This document shows positions 1 to 8,589 of a DNA stretch of 12,500 nt, piece by piece. A program made the position numbers and the translations under genes. The notes beneath the pieces are model-generated. The model had not been told where the DNA came from, did not search any database, and saw nothing but the letters and a program-made list of their open reading frames with translations. Positions within the stretch are counted from its first letter, which is position 1; the number at the start of each line of letters is the position of its first letter. Source of the DNA: Actinidia chinensis (lineage: Eukaryota > Streptophyta > Magnoliopsida > Ericales > Actinidiaceae); NCBI GenBank assembly GCA_009663005.1, contig CM018914.1:2192501-2205000 (forward strand), given 5' to 3'.

Positions 1-568
1 AAAAAAACAAAGCTCAATCCCGTAAACGATCGTTTTTTCCTTCAGAAAGACCAGAAGAAGGAGAAAGAAGAAGCAGTCCTCAGACCTCCCTCACCTCTAC
101 CGTAGTCTCTGCTTATGTAGTTAACTTTATATACTTGGCGCGTGTTCCCACACGCCATCTGTCCCCTGACATTTGGTAGCTTGACCCACTCTCCTCCCTG
201 CAAGGAGTTGGCTATCCTTCCTGCTTTCATGGGTTTCCTCACCCTGGATTAGGGCCTGGCATCTTTTCCTTCCGTTCTGCAACAGCATTACACTGTCTCG
301 TGTCAACGTCAGATTCCAACAGCTCTGTGCATACCGAGCTCAGGTGCTACCGAAGCGCGATCGTCAAATGCAAGTGGTATTCCCCGAGCTCGGATAGGGC
401 TGGCTCCTGTACTTTTCCCGAGCGCGTCCGCAACGGTATGATATTGTTTTCTTTGACGCAGACCTTGCGGCACGAGATGAACAGCCCCTGTATAGTGGTG
501 AAGGCTTTCCAGTTTCATCTCTCCGTGCTTCTATAGCCTTGGAACTTATTCATTTCTCATGTCCCTAC
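1..568 (-). repeat. 3' LTR, truncated by the window start
   Basis: This is the downstream LTR of the minus-strand element. It matches 11916-12464 of the right LTR from about position 11 to 568. The right copy has about 205 bp before the point matching position 11, so about 195 bp of this LTR lie outside the window. It ends at CCCTAC directly before GTAGCCCCCC; the expected final A of the CCCTACA tip seen in the other LTR seems to be missing. It keeps a good TATA-like box on the minus strand. The first ten bases (a run of A) do not match the other LTR and may be a local error. Short open frames here on either strand are not convincing genes. Confidence 0.88.
125..133 (-). promoter_or_regulatory. 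TATA-like box in the 3' LTR
   Basis: Read on the minus strand the bases are TATATAAAG, about 435 bp from the outer LTR tip, which is a plausible place for the core promoter of the element with transcription starting some 30 bases further left. The matching stretch of the 5' LTR (about 12021-12035) is 7 bases shorter and lacks this motif. The call rests on motif and position only. Confidence 0.5.
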
Positions 569-586
569 GTAGCCCCCCGTTTGCTT
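569..586 (-). other. Polypurine tract next to the 3' LTR
   Basis: Read on the minus strand this is GCAAACGGGGGGCTAC, immediately upstream of the 3' LTR tip. A G-rich purine run ending at the 3' LTR is where plus-strand DNA synthesis is primed. The tip of the LTR and the tract overlap awkwardly because one base seems to be lost at the junction. Confidence 0.75.
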
Positions 587-1208
587 GGGCTCGTGTTGTT
601 ACTCACCGCGCTGGCAAGATGGATGTTCAGGCTTTAATGTATCCACCTCGGTGCTCTTCTACCGTGCTGGGTGTTTCCACATATGGGGGAGCAGCATTCG
701 GCGCCTCGCCTCCGGTTCGTTCCCCTTAGGTGCTGTTATATGGATGCCATCCTGTCAGTATCCATTGGATTTTGTCATGACGGTTCTTTGCTCGCAAAAC
801 GATGCGTCCCTGTGCCCGCGTGGCTCATTTCCCATTTCCCTGCCCTCTTCGATTCCTTTTTAGGCTTTCTATTTCTCACTTTTTCATCGTTGCAGCACTT
901 GTTTTAGAGAGAGAACGAGATCGTAGCTTTGCGTCCTCTGCACCTTTTCGGGCAGCTGTGATTATAACGGTTACAACGCGTCGGAATAGCGCCCCCATCT
1001 GGTACGTTCAAGTCACCTATTTTCCTTGGCCTCTTTTGTACATTTCGCTTAGAACGCTTTCAAATCTCCGTCGTAGTCCGTCGTCTTACATCACTGAATA
1101 GGGTCCGGGTCAAACCCGACTGGAGTAATTTAGGGTTTTCTAGTTCGACCTCGCTCTTCTGGGGGGGCTTTAAGCCCTCTGACCCTTCTGCCTTCCACTT
1201 TCAGGAAC
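587..1208 (+). other. Leader region upstream of the antisense ORF; no gene recognised
   Basis: No conserved protein is recognisable in any frame. On the plus strand it would be the 5' untranslated part of the antisense gene. It holds two pyrimidine-rich stretches ending in AG: one before 897 (TTTTTCATCGTTGCAG) and a stronger one ending at 1204 (CTTCCACTTTCAG), four bases before the presumed aORF start codon. A donor-like GTACGT at 1002 could pair with the latter to give a leader intron of about 203 bp. The short open frames at 585-1101 lack recognised motifs and are probably chance. Confidence 0.4.
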
Positions 1209-1787
1209 ATGGCTTTGAATCGGGCTCAAATGCTTGTTCGCGATATCGAGGCCTTAGCCCAATTCCGTGTCGACCATCAGATCCCTGACGATGTATGATA
1301 GAGGCCCGGTCAAACGATGAGGCGGATTGGGTGGAAGGGAGAGGGCGACGGATGCCCATTCGGAACCTGGTTCATTTCCCAAGCCGTGCTTCTTTCGATT
1401 TCCCCCCTCAGCAAACCTTGAGATCCGTCCTTTCTTACCTGCGAGCTCACCTTCATGCAAGTCTCTGTAAACTTTGTTTGAACCGTGCTGGGCGGTTGAG
1501 GCTTTGATCAGAGAGAAGGATTAGAGTTAGTTCACCGCGATGATCTTTTTCATGTGTACTGCGATGGTAAGCCTAGGAAGAACCCTGAGACCAATGCTCG
1601 AAGCAATCACTATCTTTTCGCCTGAGGAAGCCAATCAAGGCCTCAAACGAGGTTGGTTTTAACGGACTCTCTGGACAAGGAGCAGTATTTTGAATGACTT
1701 CATTTGGGTCTCCTCGGGGTCAGGATTTCCCTTCAACGAACCGACCCCTTCGCGGTTGTCCTAGGCACGATGGTTCTGTCCCTGTTG

Positions 1788-1895
1788 GTGAGAACCGGCG
1801 TGGCTTCTCCTTGCGATATCCTTTGTCAATTCATTCGCCCCTCTCTTTCTGCAAACGGTTACCCTGACTGTTGTGTCCGGTTCACTCTTTTGCAG
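1788..1895 (+). other. Candidate spliceosomal intron 1 of the aORF (108 bp)
   Basis: The donor reads CTGTTG/GTGAGA and the acceptor TTCACTCTTTTGCAG/ATTCAAC, with a pyrimidine-rich tract before it. Upstream sequence resembles the Transposase_28-like domain and downstream sequence opens with STDVLEEIDRC, while the part between shows no family resemblance. The length is a multiple of three and one frame stays open across it, so retention would also be possible. Not proven without transcripts. Confidence 0.45.
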
Positions 1896-2814
1896 ATTCA
1901 ACAGACGTTTTGGAGGAGATCGATCGGTGTTCGTGCTGCAATAAGTGCTGTAACAATTGTGACGCTCCCCGCAAAGTCTCTGATTTTGCTAGGTTACGTC
2001 CGCCGTTGTAACCGATACACCCAATTCCCGCCGGCCGCTCCGTCAGGGACGGCCCGTTCTCATCTCGGTTCTCCGCCCGCCTCCAGATCCAAGTACCAGG
2101 TCCTTAGGCCGAGGAGGCTTCTATCTGACGAGGTCAGCGACTATTTGAAGGGACCCGTCATCCGAGCTCGAGGCTGTAGAAAGGCCGAAGCGAAAGTTCT
2201 AGCTCCAGCGAAGCGAGCTCTTCCAGCTTGGACATCGTCTTGCGACGATCCCCTGAACAAAGAGGTGGATCAAATCCCTCCTGCGCTCCTTGGTTCCAGC
2301 TCCCATATTCCTGGTCCCGGAGCCCATAAATCTCTCGAGCCATTCTGAGACGTTGCCATCATCGAATCGAGGAGATTGTAGAGCACGCCTATTTCTCACA
2401 GTAACAGTTTCATCTGCTGATCTCAGTTTGAATCGGAGATCATGGCCGTCCTGAAGGTGAGGATTCTGGGGAAGAGCAAAGCCCCAACACCTATCCTCCA
2501 CACTCCCCGAGGCCGTGTTCTCTTCCATACCAACCAGCCCCAGCCGAATACCGTCGACTGCGCCGTCCTTGATGGGTGGCAACGGAAAGGGAAACACCTG
2601 CAGAGGGAAACCTCTCGACCGATAGGGGAAAGGGTGCAGGATCGGCTGCTGGCACCCCCAGCGTGGGCCCCTCAATTTTCCGCTGTGGAGCTTGGCAAAC
2701 ATTCCTCGCGGATACACTTCTAACTAGACCACAGACCTGTGTGCGCTGGCAACGCGTGATGCTCCCCCCAGAGCCGTCCGGATCATGCTGTTGAGTCCCA
2801 CGTCAGAGTTCAGG

Positions 2815-2934
2815 GTAAGCTCGTTATGTTGGGGGACCCGGTTTAGAACTTCAAGGTTTCAGGCTTTCAACTCCGATTAACGAGCTGATCCACGTGTGTT
2901 CTTTCTAATCATATTCTTTTTTTCCCCTTTTTAG
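2815..2934 (+). other. Candidate spliceosomal intron 2 of the aORF (120 bp)
   Basis: The donor is CAGG/GTAAGC, a plant-like branch site TTCTAAT lies at about 2903-2909 (about 26 bases from the acceptor), and the acceptor follows a long T-rich tract (TTTTTTTCCCCTTTTTAG). The stretch is more T-rich than the coding sequence around it. An alternative acceptor, TATTTCAG, ends at 2942. These are the best splice signals in the window and all lie on the plus strand, against the direction of gag-pol. Confidence 0.55.
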
Positions 2935-3448
2935 TATTTCAGCTGACTTTAATCTTCCTCACTCCGGCTAAGCGGGGCGTGGTGGGATCTGAAGAAGGCG
3001 AATCAGAAGGCGAGTTGCCTCGAAAAGGATTGAAACACAACAGTCCGAGCTCGCGGAATGCACGTCGGCAGGCCGAGATCGCGATCCTTCAACGGAACAC
3101 GCCCAGCTAGAAGCGGCCGACCTGAAGGCGTTTTGCTTGTGGCGAGGTGTAAAGAAGCTGTTTCGATCGCGCTTTCGAGCGGGCTGGGGACGTGTATGAA
3201 GACAGCTTCCGAGCTCCCTCCCGGTGTCTTTCAAGAGGAGGCTTGCCTGTTTGAAAGAGCTTTCAGACCCCACTTGATCATCCCGCATGGGTCGTCCCCT
3301 GCCCCTCCCGTCCAACTCCTGCTTCTCCGGACCGATATCACCCATCCATCGGCCGACTTCAACCGAAGAGGAGTATGCCGACCCTTCCTGCTGCCGAGGG
3401 AATACTAACACCACGGTTGCCAGTGGGAGCTCACGCAGGGGCTACTGA

Positions 3449-4685
3449 GACTCTGATCGGGACCCGATCTGGGGAAGTATAGACGACGAGGCTTTGAAGC
3501 TAGAATACTTGTGTTGATTAAATTCTTCCATTTTTGGTCGAATTTGTTGACTTGTAAAACTTTGACAGTTATCACTATGCACTTACTCGGTTGACTGTTT
3601 TTACCAATTTCTTGTGTTGCTTTCCGACTCGTTTTATGACATACTCCTGTTAGGATGATTTTCTTCGAGTCTTGCCTAATGCTGACTTCACCTCGGCCGG
3701 GTTCATAAGGAATCTTCGCATTCCCACGCGTAAATTGCGCTGGACTCGTCGCCACATGTTAAAAACACGATTCTTAACTAGGCTCCGGTTGGAACACTGG
3801 AACTTCATGGTCCACGTTTATGCCCCTTTTCCGACAAACGTAACGTGTTTTGAACCGACTTTGAGTGCACCGTTCCGGGTCAAGTTTTTTGATCGTCGAC
3901 TAATCGGTCTAATACTTCTACCTTCCTGCCTTTATTGGCGTCGTTCGTTGCCTTTCGATGGCCTTTAATAAGTGATTCACCCTACTTGATGAACACAATC
4001 CAAACACCACAGCAACAAGCTGGGGCGGAGGCAAGCAGCCGTTCACGACAAAGGCCCTTGTCTTACAAACTGGCTGGGCTTCTATTCTTGAAATCCCCCT
4101 GTCAACTCCAAGGGTCAGATGAGTGTTGCCCTTAGTGGGTGGATTGGCAATGCACTGTTGTCCTCATCAACCTCTGTTCCCACAGCTCTGTAGTCGAAGC
4201 TTTCTGTTCCCAAACGCTCTGTAAGCTTTTTGAAGCTTTCAGTCCGGGTATTCGGCCCGCGCTCGTGGTTCGGTTGAGTTGGGGGCCTCTCCGTCACCAC
4301 CCCCGCACTCTGCCGAGTACCGTGGTCTTGTGGAGTCATGCCTATTTTCGAGGCAACTGTCCCCACAAGACCTAAAATAATCAGTTGAAGGCCCGTTGAT
4401 GTGCCTCTTGCAGTACGCGATGACCGGGACTTGGTTCCAGTATCATTCAAATGGAGGCTGGCTCGGTCACATACGGCGGTTGCGTGAGATGAAGCTGAAC
4501 GTGGACCATCTCAACCTTTTCTTTCAAGTGTAGTCTGTCTTTTAACCTTTAATTAGAGTTGTCAGTTGCTTATTCGAACTACTTGTATCTGAAGTTTCTC
4601 TCTTTTATATATGAAGAAAACTGTGTTTTACTTCTCATTCTGTTGTTGCTTGAATTTTTGCAAAGTTCGCTCCCTTCTTCTGGCT
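3449..4685. other. Unassigned internal region between aORF and tandem array
   Basis: Neither strand shows a recognised protein domain here. The open frames present (for example minus 3405-3755 and minus 4115-4450) are rich in chance-like composition and match no family I know. Much of 3500-3660 and 4500-4700 is AT-rich and T-rich on the plus strand, which would fit the 3' end and polyadenylation region of the antisense gene and the variable 3' untranslated region of the element respectively. No RNA gene, inverted repeat pair or nested insertion was recognised. Confidence 0.4.
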
Positions 4686-5862
4686 TCACTTAAGTTAAAT
4701 GATTCAACTAACAAGTACTATCGGAGCTCGGTGGGCTCGCTAACCCCTTCTCGCAATTTAATTAACCGCGTTAAACTTGTAAAAGTTAATGGACCGCTTG
4801 GAGCATTGTAAAGCTCGGCTAGCTTTCCTCTCGAATTAACCAAGCTAATTGATTAAAGAGTATGAAGGCAGTCAGTGCTTTTTCTAAGCTGGATAACCCA
4901 TTCTCGTTGATTTGATCAGGTTAACTTGTAAAAAGTTAATGGACAAGCTCGGGGCATATAAGCTCGGCTAGCTTTCCTCTCGAATTTAACCAAGTTAACT
5001 TGATTTTTAAGCGTTTACGAAGCAGGTTCGGTGCTTTTTCTAAGCTCGGCTAACCCCTTCTCGCGATGTGATCAGGTAACTGTAAAAGTTAATGGACAAG
5101 TCGGAGCATTATAAAGCTCGGCTAGCTTTCCTCTTCGAATTTAACCAAGTTAACTTGATTAAAGCGTATGAAGGCAGTTCGTGCTTTTTTAAGCTCGGCT
5201 AACCCCTTCTCGCGATTGATCAGGTTAATGGTTCTTGTTAAAAGTTAATGGGACAAGCTGGAGCATTGTAAAGCCGGCTTAGCTTTCCTCTCGGAATTTA
5301 ACCAAGCTAAATGATAAAGCGTGATGAAAGCAGTTCGGTGCTTTCTAAGCTCGGCTAACCCCTTCTCGCGATTTGATAGGGTTAACTTGTAAAAGTTAAT
5401 GGACAAGCTCGGAGCATTATAAAGTCGCTGCTTTCCTCCGGGAATTTAACCAAGTTAGGTGATTAAAGGTATGAAGGCAGTTTGGTGCTTTTTTAAGCTC
5501 GGCTAACCCCTTCTTGCGATTTGATCAGGTTAAACTGTAAAAGTTAAATGGACAAAGCTCGGAGCATATTAAAGCTCGGCTAGCTCTCCTCCGAATTTAA
5601 CAAGGTAACTGATTAAAGCATATGAAGGCAGTTCGGTGCTTTTTAGCTCGGTAACCCCTTCTCGGATTGATCAGGTTAACTGTAAAAGTTACTGGACAGT
5701 CAGAGCATTATAAAGCGCGGCTAGCTTTCTCTCGGAATTTAACCAAGTTAACTTGATTTAAAGCTACGAAGGCAGTTCGGTGCTTGTTCTAACGCTCGGC
5801 TACCCCTTCTCGCGATTGATCAAGTACGGGTAAAAACTTGTAAAAAAGTCGGAATAAAGGTT
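4686..5862. repeat. Tandem array, about 151 bp unit, seven full copies plus degenerate ends
   Basis: The phase marker TAACCCCTTCTCGC (with variants) occurs at 4741, 4894, 5051, 5200, 5356, 5504, 5652 and 5801, giving spacings of 153, 157, 149, 156, 148, 148 and 149 bp. Each unit holds, in order, an AAGCTCGGCTAACCCC block, GATCAGGTTAACTTG, AAAGTTAATGGACAAGC, a second AAGCTCGGCTAGCTTTCC block, ACCAAGTTAACTTGATT, and ATGAAGGCAGTTCGGTGC. A degenerate partial copy precedes the first marker from about 4686 and a partial half follows the last, ending near 5862. Copies differ by many single-base gains and losses. It sits in the 3' untranslated region, starting about 85 bp past the pol stop; such arrays in the variable 3' region are known from Tat-type elements and can seed satellite DNA. 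Confidence 0.93.
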
Positions 5863-5945
5863 TGGTAAACATACTTACTTGAAAAGGTAATTGAAAGATG
5901 CAATGCATTATACCTATGATGAAGCTCAGGGCGGTTATTTACAAT

Positions 5946-7200
5946 TTAGGGAAAAGATTTTCGCAGATTGCTGGCATTCCCATGGTCGGCGGGGGATTCT
6001 TTTCCTTCGGCATCCTCCAGATCAATAAGAACTCTTCCTGCAAGCTGATTACTTGTAGGCCCCTCCAGTCGGAGCGAGGCTTGCCATCTGTGGGTCTTTG
6101 GTGTTTCCAACGACTTTCCAAGAAGAGACTCACATTTCAAACTCTCTCGCTGAAACTTCTGGTTTTAAGGATTTAGCAAATGTTTTGATAAGTTCAGCCA
6201 TTCTGATGAGTGCATTCTCTCTTCCTTCTCAGCCAAGTCTAGATCTCGGGCCAAGACTCATTGTTGGTAGATGTGCTGTAAGCTTCTGTCCGGATTGTGG
6301 GCAGAGCCGACCTCCAGTGGATACGGCTTCGAATCCGAAAAGCCAGTGTGAGTATGGCGTCTCGTTCGTCGCCTTACGAGGTGTGGTCCGATAAGCCATA
6401 ATAAGTTTGCCAACTCATCGACCCATAGTCCATTGGCCTTTCTAGTCGTTTTTTGATCCATATGATGGTCTTATTTGAGGCATCGGCTGTCCGTTGCCAC
6501 TGCGGGTTAGCTCGCGTTTGAGTTGTAGAATCGATCCAACTGCTTAATAGACCCTTAACTTTGCTTCCACAAAATGGCGTTTACCGTTATCGGAAACAAA
6601 AGGCCCGTGGGATGCCAAATTTGGAAAGGATTTTACTCGGATAAACTTATCAGTCTTTGTCTCTAGATGTGCTAACGGCTCAGCTTCTACCCATTTGTAA
6701 AAGTAATCTGTCGCTACAAGTAAAAAACCTCTCTTGTTACCAGGACTCTAGGTAGGGACACCTACGATATCCATTCCCATTGGCAAAGGGCCAAGGAAGG
6801 ACTATGTGAGCGGGGACAAGTCCCTTGAGGTTGAGGATTATCTGGGGTGAAAAGAGGAGCTGACACTTATTGCATTGCGCACATAGATCTGAACGTCCTT
6901 CATGCAGGTAAGGCCACAGCTGACCCCTGTGAAAGACTTTGTGTCCAATGATCTTCCCCCAGAGTGACTCCGCCATTCCCTCATGTATTCATAAAGCACG
7001 TCCTCGACGAGGCTCAGGTGTACACACAAACAAGTAGGGGCCTTGGTAAGATCTTTTGGATACAAGGCTCCGTGGGGGGATTCCAGAAAAACCTTGCAGC
7101 CTTGATCCGATTTATGTGCCTCTTTCTGTCATCTGCGCTGGTCGGCCCGTTGTTTTTTTAAAAAAATTAGTTCACGATAGGGTCCATCAGCTCGGTCCGA
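5946..7200 (-). pseudogene. Integrase domain of Pol, broken
   Basis: Integrase inserts the element's DNA into the host genome and lies last in gypsy pol. In order from the N-terminal side: a zinc-binding HHCC part with SHSGGRSL and then CAQCNKCQ (about 6866-6887), the core with MDIVG (first catalytic Asp at 6769-6771), DYFYKWVEAEPL (about 6677-6708), VSDNG (second Asp at 6589-6591), the region of the third acidic residue at 6482-6484, then WVDELANLLW (about 6390-6420), AELIKTF, and a C-terminal part with VISLQEEF and LRKSFP before the stop at 5946-5948. First to second Asp is about 60 codons and second to third about 35, as in D-D-35-E integrases. The third residue reads Asp (GAT) instead of Glu. 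At least four frame changes and in-frame stops break the domain. Confidence 0.9.
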
Positions 7201-7299
7201 GTTGTGATGTGTTGACAAGTCCGGACGAATGTGTTCTTCTATACTGGGGGAACGAGACGAGTCGACTGCTACGTTCTGCCATGGTTTTTCAAAAGTGGA

Positions 7300-7700
7300 G
7301 CCAAAGAGGCGGGCTACGCATCCGCATGCGCGTGAGTTCTCCCCGATCCTGTCGATTTTGAATGCTCGAAACTCGCTTGAGAAGGATTTTGCAACCTGCA
7401 AAAGACTTCCGCCATTTTAGCCCCCCGAGCCTCAAACTTGCGGTCAATGAGTTACTACCAGTTTTGAATCGCTTGTTTTTTGGTATATGCATAAACTCCG
7501 GCACTCCCAGATACTGGCGGACATCACCCGCATCAGGGCCTCATACTCGGCTTCATATTCGTCGCTGGGAACTTAACGGAGGCACTGTTCGAAGGACCGA
7601 GCCTTCGGGACTTTTCAACACTACACCCGCGCCGCTCCTTGGCAGTTCCTGGCTCCGTCGACGTACATTGTCACGCCATAGAAGGGCCCTACCTGAGTGG
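7300..7700 (-). pseudogene. Second (archaeal-type) RNase H domain of Pol, broken
   Basis: Tat elements carry an extra RNase H beside the ancestral gypsy one. Seen here: VTMYVDGARN (VDGARN at 7645-7662), GAGVVLKSPEG (about 7590-7625), a damaged segment where the Glu-bearing NNEAEYEA block is expected (about 7535-7565), SDSKLVV (7453-7473), and a frame-shifted NSRA-ADA-like block near 7310-7335 that would hold the last Asp. The order D, E, D, D matches RNase H1. It lies between the first RNase H and integrase. Presumably it took over or helps RNA removal during reverse transcription; that is knowledge of the lineage, not of this copy. Frame changes make it inactive as written. Confidence 0.75.
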
Positions 7701-7829
7701 TCTAAAGAACCTCTGCTTCCTCAGGCAGTTCCTTTAGTTCAGCGGGGACTCTTTCCCTGGGTTAGCCCTGGTAGACCTCGGTAGCCTTCTGTAGTGCTGA
7801 GCTCGGACGGTGTGTTTTGGGCGTTTCTC

Positions 7830-8420
7830 CCCTTCCTCCATCCCTACGAGTTTGATTGGATCGGCCCGGGGATTTCCGTTCTGGGAGAATTCTGCCACGA
7901 AGTCCGGCCCAATACTTGACCTTGATGCCACCCTTGGTAATAAGCTTATTGTCAAAGCTCGAAAGTTCTAGGACCATTTAGAGAGTCGTCCCGTTCAGGT
8001 CTGCTTCATTATATGGCCTTGAGTGGGGAATTCGGTTGTTTATACCAGATGGGGTGTTTTTGCTTGGAAAAATATGCCATGAGCTTGCGTTAGGTCACTA
8101 CTAGGGGCAAGAACAAGCGTTCAGTGGCCAATATCGTGTCTTACAATCAGTCAGTGTTTTGCTCACAAAAAAATCGGGCGCTGAGCGTTGACAACTTCTT
8201 TAACAAAACGAGGCCTCAACGCGGTTCGGAAACAGCAAGGGCTAAACATGGAGCAACTCTCTTCGTCCGGGGGTGGATCGGAGGGAGGCTTTGTCAGATA
8301 TTTTTTTGAATTGTTGGAGCGCCACCTCGGACTCCTCATCCCCGAGAACTTAGCAATTTGGACAGAAGCTTAAAAAAAGGGCGGATTGTCTGAAGACTTA
8401 CGATAAAACGGTTGTTGAGT
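7830..8420 (-). pseudogene. First (ancestral gypsy) RNase H and connection region of Pol, broken
   Basis: Readable pieces in order are GMAA-like TGMAAIT (about 8420-8445), a KKYLTKPP segment (about 8270-8295) marking the connection after the RT thumb, FVKEVVNAQRPIF (about 8168-8208), a damaged stretch where the fingerprint of paired Glu and the LRHYF block is expected (about 8000-8110), then LNGPRTFEL and ADFVAEFSQ (about 7880-7905), which typically ends this domain in plant gypsy Pol. The catalytic residues cannot all be placed because the middle part has several frame changes. Its role is degradation of the RNA strand during reverse transcription. Confidence 0.75.
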
Positions 8421-8589
8421 GATGGCGGCCATCCCGGTGAGTTTCTTGCACCTCGTTGGCATTTCCTTGAGGCTGGCTATCGGAGATATGGCAGCACTCT
8501 TTTTGGGTCTGCTTCAATTCCTCGTAGCGTGACTAGATGCCCAAGGAATTCCCCGAAGCCAAACACCAAAAGGGGCACAATTTCGCTGC

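Larger units (their letters stand above)
1209..3448 (+). pseudogene. Antisense ORF (aORF) of a Tat-type element, Transposase_28-like, with candidate introns, broken
   Basis: This gene runs opposite to gag-pol, between pol and the 3' LTR, the position of the antisense extra ORF of Tat elements. Its role is not known. The start is taken at ATG 1209, which opens MALNRAQMLVRDIEALAQF; this frame stops at 1296-1298 and the likely continuation is one frame over (IEARSNDEADWVEG). Further readable pieces are TLRSVLSYLR (about 1420-1449), LFHVYCDGKPRKNPETNA (about 1543-1600), NDFIWVSSGSGFPFNEPTP (1693-1749), a cysteine cluster (about 1926-1958), a serine-rich stretch near 2190-2230, PAWAPQFSAVELGK (2658-2699) and a charged, possibly coiled-coil tail (about 2990-3240). 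The first part resembles, from memory, the plant 'putative gypsy type transposon' domain. The end is put at TGA 3446-3448. At least six frame changes break it. Family resemblance is inferred without a search; exon limits are tentative. Confidence 0.7.

Noticed and set aside
300..536. Overlapping open frames on both strands in the left LTR
   Set aside because: The same stretch in the right LTR does not keep them open in the same way, and LTRs of this class do not code for protein.
2199..2717. A 172-codon open frame on the minus strand
   Set aside because: It lies opposite the antisense gene, matches no Gag or Pol part, and the plus strand in the same stretch carries family-like pieces such as PAWAPQFSAVELGK. 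It is best seen as a shadow.
4115..4450. A 111-codon minus-strand open frame before the array
   Set aside because: No recognisable motif, biased composition without domain structure, and it lies in the untranslated part between pol and the antisense gene.
4686..5862. CRISPR-like periodic repeats
   Set aside because: Units are head-to-tail with no unique spacers, are about 151 bp long and lie in a plant retrotransposon.
3449..5945. A second element nested in the first
   Set aside because: No additional LTR pair, terminal inverted repeats or second set of Gag or Pol motifs could be seen, and all coding pieces fit one collinear element.
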